Assembly (NCBI RefSeq): GCF_018070465.1
Contig: NZ_JAGPXT010000004.1
Coordinates: 289,670 to 353,669, forward strand
Source: Micromonospora sp. C95
GTDB lineage: Bacteria; Actinomycetota; Actinomycetes; Mycobacteriales; Micromonosporaceae
Direction of reading: 5' to 3'
DNA: 64,000 nt
A program made the translations under genes and the position numbers. Position 1 is the first letter of the stretch, and each line of letters begins with the position of its first letter. Under the pieces are notes generated by a model that saw only the letters and a program-made list of their open reading frames with translations, was not told the origin of the DNA and ran no database searches. Below are positions 1-8,119 of this stretch, piece after piece.

Positions 1-73
1 GTGAGTGCTTGCTGCTGCCGCGATCCATGTCTTCTGCGCTACCCGAGGGGACGGGCGGTAAACCGATGCGCGG
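1..73. other. window edge without a supported gene
   Basis: These bases lie downstream of the leftward YihY gene. I see no ORF with credible codon use and no clear hairpin, so they are probably intergenic or the end of a gene cut by the window. Confidence 0.4.
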
Positions 74-1051
74 TCACGTGCCGGCCGGCGACCGCGGTGG
101 CAGCACCGGCTCGTCCGTGTCCTCCCGGCCGGACTGCAGCCGCCGGCCCCGCTGCAGTTCGGCGTTGATCTGGACACCGAGCATCAACGCGGAATTGGAC
201 AGGTAGAGCCAGACCAGGAACGCGATCACCGCCCCGAGACTGCCGTACGTCGTGTTGTACGAGCCGAAGTTGGCCACGTACAGCCCGAAGCCGAAGGAGC
301 CGAGCGCCCAGGTGGTCAGGGCCACCACCCCGCCCAGGGTGAGCCAGCGGAAGCGGGGCTGGCGCACATTTGGCGCGACCCAGAACAGTAGGGACATCAA
401 CAGCATCGCGATCAACGCCAGCGCCGGCCACTTGGCCACCGCCCAGGCGGTACGGGCGGCCGCGCCGGCGCCCACCAGGTCACCTACCGCATCGGCCACC
501 GGGCCGCTGACGATCAGACCGGCGGCCACGGTGGCCAGCAGCACCAGCGACAGGGCAGCCAGCCCGAGCTGCGTCGGACGCAGCCGCCACACGGGCCGTC
601 CCTCGACCACGCCGTAGATCGCGTTCGAGGCCCGGGTGAAAGAGGCGATGAAGTTCGAGGCCGACCAGAGCGCACCGAGCAGACCGAAGCTGAGCAACAC
701 CCCGGCGGAGCTGTTCTGGTCCACCACCTCGCGGACCACGCCGACGAAGCTCTCGTTCGCCACCACCGAGCCGGCACCCATGTCCCGGGCCAGATCGAGG
801 ACCGTGTCGACGGTGCGTTCACCGTCGGAGACCAGACCGACCAGAGCCACCACCACGACGGTGGAGGGAAACAGCGCCAGCACCCCGTAGTAGGTGAGGG
901 CAGCCGCCCAGTCCGTGCAGTTGTCCCGCAGGTAGTTGCGTCCCGCCCGGACCAGCACGCCACGCCAGGTCGGCCAGCGGAGCTGGCGGATACCCGGCAG
1001 CAGCGGCACCGGCGGATCGGTCGACGGGGCGTCGGGGTTCGTCGTCGTCAT
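74..1051 (-). CDS. YihY/BrkB family inner membrane protein
   Basis: A 325-residue multi-spanning membrane protein of the YihY/virulence factor BrkB family. Roughly six hydrophobic segments are visible, with the family pattern AAALTYYGVLALFP near residue 50 and NFGSYNTTYGSLGAVIAF followed by FLVWLYLSNSALMLG near the C-terminus. The tail after about residue 300 is polar and probably cytoplasmic. The start is the ATG that begins MTTTNPD; a longer reading adds 22 residues of low-complexity basic sequence not expected in the family, and a GTG lies one codon upstream. The molecular function of the family is unsettled, with transport or envelope roles proposed. It lies downstream of the aldehyde dehydrogenase on the same strand but is separated from it by a strong hairpin, so it is probably transcribed alone. 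Confidence 0.85.
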   Translation of the reverse strand: MTTTNPDAPSTDPPVPLLPGIRQLRWPTWRGVLVRAGRNYLRDNCTDWAAALTYYGVLALFPSTVVVVALVGLVSDGERTVDTVLDLARDMGAGSVVANESFVGVVREVVDQNSSAGVLLSFGLLGALWSASNFIASFTRASNAIYGVVEGRPVWRLRPTQLGLAALSLVLLATVAAGLIVSGPVADAVGDLVGAGAAARTAWAVAKWPALALIAMLLMSLLFWVAPNVRQPRFRWLTLGGVVALTTWALGSFGFGLYVANFGSYNTTYGSLGAVIAFLVWLYLSNSALMLGVQINAELQRGRRLQSGREDTDEPVLPPRSPAGT

Positions 1052-1109
1052 CACCGCTCCCTGGGCGCTGCGGGCACGTGGTTGGCCCCGCCGGTACCCG
1101 GCCCGGTCC

Positions 1110-1138
1110 GGCGGCAAACGCCGCCGGCGTTTGCCGCC
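1110..1138 (-). terminator. hairpin between aldehyde dehydrogenase and yihY-like gene
   Basis: A perfect 13-bp inverted repeat, GGCGGCAAACGCC and its complement, with a 3-nt loop. It lies about 70 nt past the stop of the leftward aldehyde dehydrogenase and about 60 nt before the start of the yihY-like gene. It lacks a clear U-tract, as is common for actinobacterial terminators. Confidence 0.6.
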
Positions 1139-1205
1139 GCGTCACCGGGGTACGCCAGTCCGAATCGCCGGTGGCCGGCCGGGCGCGGTGTCCGGGTGCA
1201 GGCGC

Positions 1206-2639
1206 CTACCAGTGGCCGCCGCCGGGTGCCTGGATGTGCACCGCCTTGGTGGCGGTGAACTCGTCGAGCAGTTCCGGCCCGTAGCCGAAGCCCTGGCCGC
1301 TGGCCCGGCGCGGGTGGGCGGCACCGGCGGGCGCGCCGCCGAAGACCGCGTTCACCTTCACGGTGCCCACCGGCAGCTCCCGCCAGGCGCGCTGGGCGTG
1401 GCTCATCGACCCGGTCAGTACGGTCGCCGCCAACCCGTACGGTGAGTCGGCCGCGCACCGCAGCGCCTCGGAGAACGAGTCGACCACCACGACCGGGGCC
1501 ACCGGGCCGAACGTCTCCTCCCGGATCAACGCCAGGTCGTGCCGGCAACGGTCGATCACGGTCGCCGGGTAGAAGGCACCCGGTCCCTCCGGCAGGGTGC
1601 CGCCGACCCGCAGCCGGGCACCGTCGGCCACCGCCGCGATCACCTGCCCGTGCACCTGATCGCGATGGCGCCGGTCGACAAGCGGACCGAGCTGGGTCTG
1701 CGGGTCCCGCCCCGGTCCGACGTGCAGCGCGGCGGCCCGCTCGACGAGCGCGGCGACGAAGTCCTCGGCGACGTCGCGATGGGCGTAGATCCGCTCCACC
1801 GCGACGCAGATCTGACCCGCGTTGGCGAACGCACCCAGGGCGGCCTCACCGGCGGCCCAGTTCGGGTCGACGTCGGCGTCGACGATCAGCGGGTCGCTGC
1901 CGCCGTTCTCCAGCAGCACCTTGGCGCCGGTGCCGGCCGCGGCCGTGGCGATCGCCCGGCCGGTGGCACTGGATCCCACGTGCGCCACCATGTCCACCTC
2001 GGCGGCTGCCAACGCCGCGCCGGTGGTCGGGCCGCCGATGAGCAGCGACAGCACCCCCGCCGGCAGGGCGGTGTCGAACGCGCGGGCCAGCAGCCACCCG
2101 GTGGCCGGCGTGCGTTCGCTGGGCTTGTGCAGCACCACGTTCCCGGTGACCAGGGCCGCACCGAGCAGCCCGCAGGACACGGCTACCGGGTCGTTCCACG
2201 GTGTGATGGCAGCCACCACGCCGCGCGGCTGCGGCGTCATGAAGTCGATCGCGGCGGGATCGCCGTGCAGGGTACGGCCGCCCCGGGCCGGCGCGAGTTC
2301 GGCGTACTGCCGCAGGGTGGCGATGCCCGCCTCGACGCCGCCCCGGGCGTCCGCGAGCGGCTTGCCCATCTCCGCGGTCGTCGCCCGAGCCAGGTCGTCG
2401 GCGGCCTCGGTGACCGCGTCGGCGATCCGGTGCAGCGCCGCGGCCCGCTCCGCCGGGGAGGTCGACGCCCACTCCGGCGCCACCCCCCGCGCCGCCGCCA
2501 CCGCCTTGTCGACCTCGTCGGCCGTGGCGACCGGGGCGCTGGTCACCGGGCGGCCGTCGGCCGGATCGTGCACCGTCAACTCGCCGGCCTCCCCGCCGGC
2601 ACCCCACACCCCACCGATGAGCTGCGTGACCGTGTACAT
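1206..2639 (-). CDS. aldehyde dehydrogenase family protein
   Basis: A 477-residue NAD(P)-dependent aldehyde dehydrogenase, which oxidises an aldehyde to the acid through a cysteine thiohemiacetal. All key positions are present: Asn149 in PWND, Lys172 in HKPSERTP, the general base Glu244 in LLENGGSDP and the nucleophile Cys278 in AGQICVAVERIY. Length is normal. The chosen start gives MYTVTQLIGG; a second ATG four codons upstream is possible. Much longer readings on this strand run into the antisense of the neighbouring oxidoreductase and are not credible. It is divergent from an FAD-dependent oxidoreductase 69 bp away, so the two may act on related substrates. The substrate cannot be read from the sequence. 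Confidence 0.9.
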   Translation of the reverse strand: MYTVTQLIGGVWGAGGEAGELTVHDPADGRPVTSAPVATADEVDKAVAAARGVAPEWASTSPAERAAALHRIADAVTEAADDLARATTAEMGKPLADARGGVEAGIATLRQYAELAPARGGRTLHGDPAAIDFMTPQPRGVVAAITPWNDPVAVSCGLLGAALVTGNVVLHKPSERTPATGWLLARAFDTALPAGVLSLLIGGPTTGAALAAAEVDMVAHVGSSATGRAIATAAAGTGAKVLLENGGSDPLIVDADVDPNWAAGEAALGAFANAGQICVAVERIYAHRDVAEDFVAALVERAAALHVGPGRDPQTQLGPLVDRRHRDQVHGQVIAAVADGARLRVGGTLPEGPGAFYPATVIDRCRHDLALIREETFGPVAPVVVVDSFSEALRCAADSPYGLAATVLTGSMSHAQRAWRELPVGTVKVNAVFGGAPAGAAHPRRASGQGFGYGPELLDEFTATKAVHIQAPGGGHW

Positions 2640-2696
2640 GGCGCGCTGCATGCCCGGGCCCGGCCGCGGCAAACGTTTCGCCCGGCGAGCCCGGGG

Positions 2697-2708
2697 TAGC
2701 GTCCTCGG
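2697..2708 (+). promoter_or_regulatory. candidate -10 box for leaderless FAD oxidoreductase mRNA
   Basis: TAGCGT ends six bases before the ATG at 2709 and there is no Shine-Dalgarno sequence. This places the expected transcription start at or next to the start codon. The same arrangement recurs before several genes in this window. Confidence 0.5.
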
Positions 2709-4322
2709 ATGACCTCGCCAGGTTCCGCCGGTGCCGAGCGGGCCGACGCCGTCATCGTCGGTGCCGGACACAACGGCCTGGTCGCCGCCAACCTGTTGGC
2801 GGACGCGGGTTGGGACGTGCTGGTGCTGGAGGCGACCGGGGTACCCGGCGGGGCGGTCCGCTCGGCCGAGGTGACCGCACCCGGCTACCTCAGCGACCTG
2901 TTCAGCTCGTTCTACCCGCTCGGCTACGCCTCGCCGGTGCTGCGCGGGCTCGACCTGACCCGGTACGGGCTCACCTGGCGGCACGCCCCCGACGTGCTGG
3001 CCCACCTGTTCGGCGACGACCGGGCTGCCGTGCTCAACCGCGACCCCGACGTCACGGCGGCGTCGTTGGAGACCTTCGCCCCCGGCGACGGCGAGCGCTG
3101 GCTGACCGCGTACGCGCAGTGGCGGCAGATCGCCGAACCGATGCTGGAGCTGATCACCACTCCGTTCCCGCCGGTCCGCGGCGGCCTCGGCCTGCTGCGC
3201 CGGCTGCGGGTCGGTGGCGCGCTGCGGCTGGCCCGGCGGCTGGTGCTGCCGGTGAACCGGCTCGGCGAGGAACTGTTCGCCGGTGCCGGTGGGCCGGCGT
3301 TGCTCGCCGGTTGCGCCCTGCACACCGACCTGTCCACCGAGGAGGCCGGCTCCGGCGTCTACGGCTGGCTGCTCGCCATGCTCGGCCAGCAGGTCGGCTG
3401 GCCGGTCCCGGAAGGCGGCGCACAGAAGATCACCGACGCGCTGGTGGCCCGGTTGACCGAGCGGGGCGGCCGGATTCTCTACGGCGCCCGGGTGGACCGG
3501 GTCCTGGTCGCCCGGGGGCGGGCGGTGGGCGTACGCACCGTCGGTGGCACCAACTGGCGGGCCCGTCGGGCCGTGCTCGCCGACGTGCCCGCGCCCGCCC
3601 TGTACCTGGATCTGGTCGGCCCGGCCGTGCTGCCCCCGCGACTGGTGGCCGACCTGGAACACTTCCGCTGGGACGGCTCCACCCTGAAGGTGGACTGGGC
3701 GCTGTCCGCCCCGGTGCCCTGGACGAACCGCAGCCTGTCCACCGTGGGCACGGTGCACCTGGGGGCGGATCTCGGCGGGCTGACCGGCTACGCCGCCAGG
3801 CTGGCCCGGGGCGAGCTGCCACCGGATCCGTTCCTGCTGGTGGGGCAGATGTCGGTGGCGGACCCGAGTCACTCGCCGCCGGGCACCGAGTCGCTCTGGT
3901 CGTACACCCACCTGCCGTTTCGCCGGCACTGGCGGGCCGACGACATCATGTCCCACGTCGAGCGGATGGAGACGGTGCTGGAAACCGCCGCCCCAGGGTT
4001 CCGCAGCCTGGTGGTGGGCCGGCACGTGGCCGGCCCCGCCGAGCTGGAGGAGGCCGACCCGAGCCTGGTCGGCGGTGCGTTGGGCGGCGGCACCGCCGCC
4101 CCCTACCAGCAGCTGTTCCTGCGGCCGGTGCCCGGACTCGGTCGCGCCGACACCCCGGTGGACCGGCTCTTCCTGGCCAGCGCGTCGGCACACCCCGGCG
4201 GCGGGGTGCACGGCGCACCCGGCGCGAACGCCGCCCGCGCCGCCCTGGCCCGGGACCGAACTCTCACCGGCGGGTGGTACCACCGGGCGGTCGCCACCGC
4301 GAACCGGGCCGTCTACGCATGA
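2709..4322 (+). CDS. phytoene-desaturase-like FAD-dependent oxidoreductase
   Basis: A 537-residue flavoprotein of the NAD(P)/FAD-dependent amine oxidase/phytoene dehydrogenase superfamily. The N-terminus carries the Rossmann dinucleotide motif VIVGAGHNGLVAANLLADAG followed by the acidic residue in VLVLEAT and the GGAVRSAE loop. The C-terminus has a second FAD-contacting region around HPGGGVHGAPGANAA. Length fits the family of bacterial carotenoid-desaturase-like or all-trans-retinol saturase-like enzymes. No other carotenoid gene is nearby, so the substrate is unknown. The ATG has no ribosome-binding site but lies six bases after a -10-like box, which suggests leaderless translation. It ends 16 bp from the convergent glycosyltransferase gene. 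Confidence 0.85.
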   Translation: MTSPGSAGAERADAVIVGAGHNGLVAANLLADAGWDVLVLEATGVPGGAVRSAEVTAPGYLSDLFSSFYPLGYASPVLRGLDLTRYGLTWRHAPDVLAHLFGDDRAAVLNRDPDVTAASLETFAPGDGERWLTAYAQWRQIAEPMLELITTPFPPVRGGLGLLRRLRVGGALRLARRLVLPVNRLGEELFAGAGGPALLAGCALHTDLSTEEAGSGVYGWLLAMLGQQVGWPVPEGGAQKITDALVARLTERGGRILYGARVDRVLVARGRAVGVRTVGGTNWRARRAVLADVPAPALYLDLVGPAVLPPRLVADLEHFRWDGSTLKVDWALSAPVPWTNRSLSTVGTVHLGADLGGLTGYAARLARGELPPDPFLLVGQMSVADPSHSPPGTESLWSYTHLPFRRHWRADDIMSHVERMETVLETAAPGFRSLVVGRHVAGPAELEEADPSLVGGALGGGTAAPYQQLFLRPVPGLGRADTPVDRLFLASASAHPGGGVHGAPGANAARAALARDRTLTGGWYHRAVATANRAVYA

Positions 4323-4338
4323 CCGCCGGGCCTACCGG

Positions 4339-5106
4339 TCAGGGCTCGATGTTGCGGTGCCGGGTACGCAGCTTGAACGGCATCAGGGCGCTCTCGATCT
4401 TGGTTGCGGTGGTCATCTTCGAGGCGCCGTCGCGCCGCTCCTCGAACCGGATCGGCACCTCCAGGATGGTGTGCCCCAGCTTGGTGGCCAGGTAGTGCAT
4501 CTCGACCTGGAAGCTGTAGCCGTTGGACTGCACCCGCTCCAGTCCGATGTCGCGCAGCGCGTCGGCCCGCCAGATCTTGAAACCGGCGGTGAGGTCGCGG
4601 ATCCGCACCCGTAGCAGCGTGTGCACGTACAGGTTCGCCCAACCGCTGAGCGCCCGCCGGTACAGCGGCCAGTTCTCGTCCAGTTCGCCGCCGGGCACGT
4701 AGCGCGAGCCGATGACCACGCCGGCCTGAGTGGACAGCAGCGCGCCGAGCATGCCCGGCAACGCCTCCGGCGGGTGGGACAGGTCGGCGTCCATCTGGGC
4801 CACGTACTCGGCGCCGCCGTCGAGGGCCCGGCCGATCCCGTCCACGTACGCCCGGCCCAGACCCTCCTTGCCCGGCCGGTGCACGACCTGCACCCGTTCC
4901 GGATGCTCGATGGCGAGCTTGTCCGCGACCTCACCGGTACCGTCGGGAGAGTTGTCGTCGGCGACCAGCACCTTCAGGCCGGGCAGTGGCAGCGCGAGGA
5001 GCCGCTCGACAAGCGTCGGCAGGTTGCCCGCCTCGTTGTAGGTCGGGACCACGACGGTCAGGCGGACGTCCCGCCACGGCGAGGGCAACTGGACGGGTTC
5101 GATCAT
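4339..5106 (-). CDS. polyprenol monophosphomannose synthase (GT2)
   Basis: A 255-residue GT-A fold glycosyltransferase of family 2, closest in pattern to dolichol/polyprenol-phosphate mannosyltransferases, which transfer mannose from GDP-mannose to a polyprenyl phosphate on the inner face of the membrane. Visible motifs are VVVPTYNEAGNLPTLVERLL, VADDNSPDGTG, KEGLGRAYVDGI and the acidic metal-binding QMDADLSHPPE. It lacks the N-terminal apolipoprotein acyltransferase domain fused to mycobacterial Ppm1 and has no C-terminal membrane segments, so it is the soluble catalytic form. The chosen ATG has GAGG nine bases upstream; an ATG three codons earlier is possible. It is divergent from the heptose operon, and may supply lipid-linked mannose for the same glycan, which is inference. 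Confidence 0.85.
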   Translation of the reverse strand: MIEPVQLPSPWRDVRLTVVVPTYNEAGNLPTLVERLLALPLPGLKVLVADDNSPDGTGEVADKLAIEHPERVQVVHRPGKEGLGRAYVDGIGRALDGGAEYVAQMDADLSHPPEALPGMLGALLSTQAGVVIGSRYVPGGELDENWPLYRRALSGWANLYVHTLLRVRIRDLTAGFKIWRADALRDIGLERVQSNGYSFQVEMHYLATKLGHTILEVPIRFEERRDGASKMTTATKIESALMPFKLRTRHRNIEP

Positions 5107-5432
5107 GGGGGACATCCTCGGTATGCGGACAGCGTTCCCCGTGAGCGTAGCCACTTGTCCCTTCCGGGGTGAAATGGCTCCCCGGTGCCGTGCCCCCGCG
5201 GTCAGTCCGGCGCCACCGCCGCTCGGTACCCCGCCCGTGGCCTCGGCCACCGGGCCACCGGGTTAGCTTCTCAGGGACCGCGGGTAAGGCCAACCGCGGG
5301 CGGCCGTGCGGGTGTCGCCGGTGCGCGGTCCGTTCAGCCGCGTCCCCGGTGACGTTTACTCACCGGGGCGCAGGGAACCCGCCGCCCGTGCGACAGGACC
5401 ATGGGGAGCCGGATCAGCGCAGGTCAGCGGGG
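5107..5432. promoter_or_regulatory. divergent intergenic region of the glycan locus
   Basis: These 326 bp separate the leftward mannose synthase from the rightward heptose operon and must carry both promoters. The only strong structure is a 25-bp palindrome at 5344-5368, with arms CCCCGGTGA and TCACCGGGG around a 7-nt centre. It could be an operator or a leader hairpin. No other gene was seen here. Confidence 0.4.
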
Positions 5433-7151
5433 ATGCTGGCCGAGCCCGGTCGACCCGTGTGCGGTCCGTCGCTGTTCGACGCGGTCCTGCTGGACCGCGA
5501 CGGCACCCTGGTCGAGGACGTGCCGTACAACTCGGATCCGGACAAGGTGCGTCCGGTGCCGGGGGCCCGGGTGGCGCTGGACCGGCTGCGGGCGGCCGGG
5601 CTGAAGCTCGCCGTGGTGACCAACCAGTCCGGGCTGGCCCGGGGACTGTTCACCGAGCGGCAGTTGCACCGGGTGCACCGCCGGATCGAGGCCCTGCTCG
5701 GCCCGTTCGACTCCTGGCAGGTGTGTCCGCACGACGATGGGGACGGCTGCGCGTGTCGCAAGCCGATGCCGGGTCTGGTGCACGCCGCAGCCCGGGCGCT
5801 GGGGACCGTGCCGACCCGCTGCGCCCTGATCGGTGACATCGGTCGGGACGTCACGGCGGCGCTGGCCGCCGGGGCGACCGGCATCCTGGTCCCGACGCCG
5901 GTGACCCGGGCCGAGGAGGTGGCGGCGGCCCCATGGGTGGCCGCCGACCTGCCCTCGGCCGTCGCGGAGATCCTTCGACGCCAGACCTCGCTGAGCCCGG
6001 CGAAGCCGGGGGCGGGCAGCCGGGCCGTCGCCACAGGTGTCCGGCGGTCGGCACCGGGGCGCCCGGGTGCCGGCCGCACCGTACTTGTGGTGCGGTCGGA
6101 TTCGGCGGGGGACGTGCTGGTGACCGGACCGGGCATCCGGGCGGTCGCCGCCGGCGCCGAGCGGGTGGTGCTGCTCTGTGGGCCCCGGGGCCGGGCCGCC
6201 GCCGATCTGCTGCCCGGCGTCGACGAGGTGGTCGAGCATCGGCTGCCCTGGATCGACCCGGCCCCCGCTCCGGTGGACCCGCAGGAGATGGCGGTTCTGG
6301 TCACCCGGCTGGCGGCGGTGGCCGCCGACGAGGCCGTCATCTTCACCTCGTTCCACCAGTCGCCGCTGCCCCTGGCCCTGCTGCTACGGATGGCCGGGGT
6401 GGCCCGGATCGCGGCCGTCAGCGACGACTACCCGGGCAGCCTGCTGGACGTGCGGCACCGGGTGCCGGTCGGCGTGCCGGAGGCCGAGCGGGCCCTCTCG
6501 CTGGCCGCCGCCGCCGGTTACGCGCTCGGCGAGGGCGACCAACCGCACCTGCGACTGCGCCCGGTCCCGCCGCCGCCACCCGAGGCCGGCGAACCGGGCT
6601 ACGTGGTGCTGCATCCCGGCTCGGCGGCACCGGCCCGGGGTTGCCCGCCCGAGGTGGCCGAGCGGATCGCCGACGAGCTGAGCGCCGCCGGGTACCGGGT
6701 GGTGGTCACCGGCGGTCCACCCGAGCGGGCCCTCACCGCGCGGGTCGCCGGACGGCACGGCCGGGACCTCGGTGGCCGGACCGGCCTGGCCGAGTTGGCC
6801 GGGATCGTGGCCGGGGCCGGCGCGGTGGTGGTCGGCAACACCGGGCCGGCGCACCTGGCCGCCGCGTACGGCGTGCCGGTGGTCAGTCTCTTCGCCCCCA
6901 CCGTCCCCTTCGGGCAGTGGGGGCCGTGGCGGGTGCCGACGGTACGCCTCGGCGACGCCACCGCCGCCTGCCGCGACACCCGGGCCGCCCGGTGTCCGGT
7001 GCCCGGGCACCCCTGCCTGAGCGACATCGAGCCGGGTGCCGTGCGCGAGGCGTTGCGGCTGCTGGGCGTAGCGCCGGACCGGGTGCCGGCCGGTCCGGCC
7101 GGGCCCCGGGCGGCACCCGAGGTGGCCACGGTCGGTGGGGGCGGCCGATGA
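5433..7151 (+). CDS. GmhB-like heptose bisphosphatase fused to GT9 heptosyltransferase
   Basis: A 572-residue two-domain protein. Residues 1 to about 195 form a HAD phosphatase of the D-glycero-manno-heptose-1,7-bisphosphate 7-phosphatase/histidinol phosphatase type, with the nucleophile and acid in DRDGT (21-25), the zinc ligands C98, H100, C106 and C108 in a short CPH(x5)CxC loop, then RKP and GDIGRD near 134. After a proline/glycine-rich linker, residues from about 205 form a glycosyltransferase family 9 domain with VRSDSAGDVL, HPGSAAPARG and the GNTGPAHLAA(A)YG donor site. GmhB and heptosyltransferases are normally separate proteins. It heads the heptose operon and its stop overlaps the next ATG (ATGA). 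The start follows a weak purine-rich stretch; upstream in-frame sequence is poorly coding. Confidence 0.85.
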   Translation: MLAEPGRPVCGPSLFDAVLLDRDGTLVEDVPYNSDPDKVRPVPGARVALDRLRAAGLKLAVVTNQSGLARGLFTERQLHRVHRRIEALLGPFDSWQVCPHDDGDGCACRKPMPGLVHAAARALGTVPTRCALIGDIGRDVTAALAAGATGILVPTPVTRAEEVAAAPWVAADLPSAVAEILRRQTSLSPAKPGAGSRAVATGVRRSAPGRPGAGRTVLVVRSDSAGDVLVTGPGIRAVAAGAERVVLLCGPRGRAAADLLPGVDEVVEHRLPWIDPAPAPVDPQEMAVLVTRLAAVAADEAVIFTSFHQSPLPLALLLRMAGVARIAAVSDDYPGSLLDVRHRVPVGVPEAERALSLAAAAGYALGEGDQPHLRLRPVPPPPPEAGEPGYVVLHPGSAAPARGCPPEVAERIADELSAAGYRVVVTGGPPERALTARVAGRHGRDLGGRTGLAELAGIVAGAGAVVVGNTGPAHLAAAYGVPVVSLFAPTVPFGQWGPWRVPTVRLGDATAACRDTRAARCPVPGHPCLSDIEPGAVREALRLLGVAPDRVPAGPAGPRAAPEVATVGGGGR

Positions 7152-8119
7152 ACATCCTGCTCTGGCACGTGCACGGTTCGTGGACCACCTCGTTCGTGCA
7201 CGGCAAGCACCGCTACCTGATCCCGGCCACGCCGGACCGGGGGCCGTACGGGCTGGGTCGCGCCCGGACGTACACCTGGCCGGAGAGCGCCGCGGAGGTG
7301 AGCCCGGAGCAGTTGCGCCGCGCGGACGTCGACGTGGTGATCCTGCAACGTCCCGAGGAGATCGACCTGGCCGAGCAGTGGCTGGGCCGCCGGCCCGGCC
7401 GGGACCTGCCGGCCGTCTACGTGGAGCACAACACGCCGAAGGACGGCCAGGTCCCCGACAGCCGTCACCCGTTGGCCGACCGGGACGACCTGCTCATCGC
7501 CCACGTGACCGCGTTCAACGAGCTGTTCTGGGACACCGGCACCACCCGCACCACGGTCGTCGACCACGGGATCGTGGCGCCGACGGCGGCCTGGACCGGC
7601 GAACTGGACCGGCTCGCCGTCGTGATCAACGAACCGGTACGCCGCTGGCGGGTCACCGGCACCGACCTGCTGGCGCGCTTCGCCGAGATCGCCCCACTCG
7701 ACGTCTTCGGCATGAAGGTGGCCGGCCTGGCCGAGCACCTCGGTCTGCCGGCCGACCGGTTGACCAGCCACGACGACGTGCCGCAGCACCGGATGCACGC
7801 CGAGTTGGCGCGCCGTCGGGCGTACCTGCACCTGTGCCGGTGGACGTCGCTGGGGTTGAGCCTGATCGAGGCGATGGCGATGGGCATGCCGGTGGTGGCG
7901 CTGGCCACCACCGAGGCGGTGATGGCGGTGCCACCGGCCGCCGGTGCCCTCTCCACCCGGGTCGACACGCTGCTGGAGGCCGCCAGCCGGTTCGTCGCCG
8001 AACCGCAGCGGGCGCGCGTGGCCGGCGCCGAGGCGCGCGCCGCCGCTGGTGAACGTTACGGCCTCGACCGTTTCCTCGCCGACTGGGACCGGCTGCTGGA
8101 GGAGGAAGTATGCGGATAG
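7148..8119 (+). CDS. GT4-like glycosyltransferase
   Basis: A 323-residue protein with a GT-B style C-terminal half. The stretch TSLGLSLIEAMAMGMPVV (about 238-255) resembles the nucleotide-sugar-binding EX7E region of family 4 glycosyltransferases, although the first acidic residue is replaced. The N-terminal half (NILLWHVHGSWTTSFVHG) is unlike common GT4 acceptor domains and is shorter than usual. It overlaps the upstream fusion gene by 4 bp (ATGA) and the next glycosyltransferase by 10 bp, so translation is probably coupled. The context points to transfer of heptose or another sugar onto the product of this locus. The exact donor and acceptor are unknown. Confidence 0.75.
   Translation: MNILLWHVHGSWTTSFVHGKHRYLIPATPDRGPYGLGRARTYTWPESAAEVSPEQLRRADVDVVILQRPEEIDLAEQWLGRRPGRDLPAVYVEHNTPKDGQVPDSRHPLADRDDLLIAHVTAFNELFWDTGTTRTTVVDHGIVAPTAAWTGELDRLAVVINEPVRRWRVTGTDLLARFAEIAPLDVFGMKVAGLAEHLGLPADRLTSHDDVPQHRMHAELARRRAYLHLCRWTSLGLSLIEAMAMGMPVVALATTEAVMAVPPAAGALSTRVDTLLEAASRFVAEPQRARVAGAEARAAAGERYGLDRFLADWDRLLEEEVCG

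Noticed and set aside
1206..4283. 1025-codon leftward frame read as an extended aldehyde dehydrogenase
   Set aside because: The upstream 540 codons are antisense to the FAD oxidoreductase and lack domains; the enzyme is complete from 2639.
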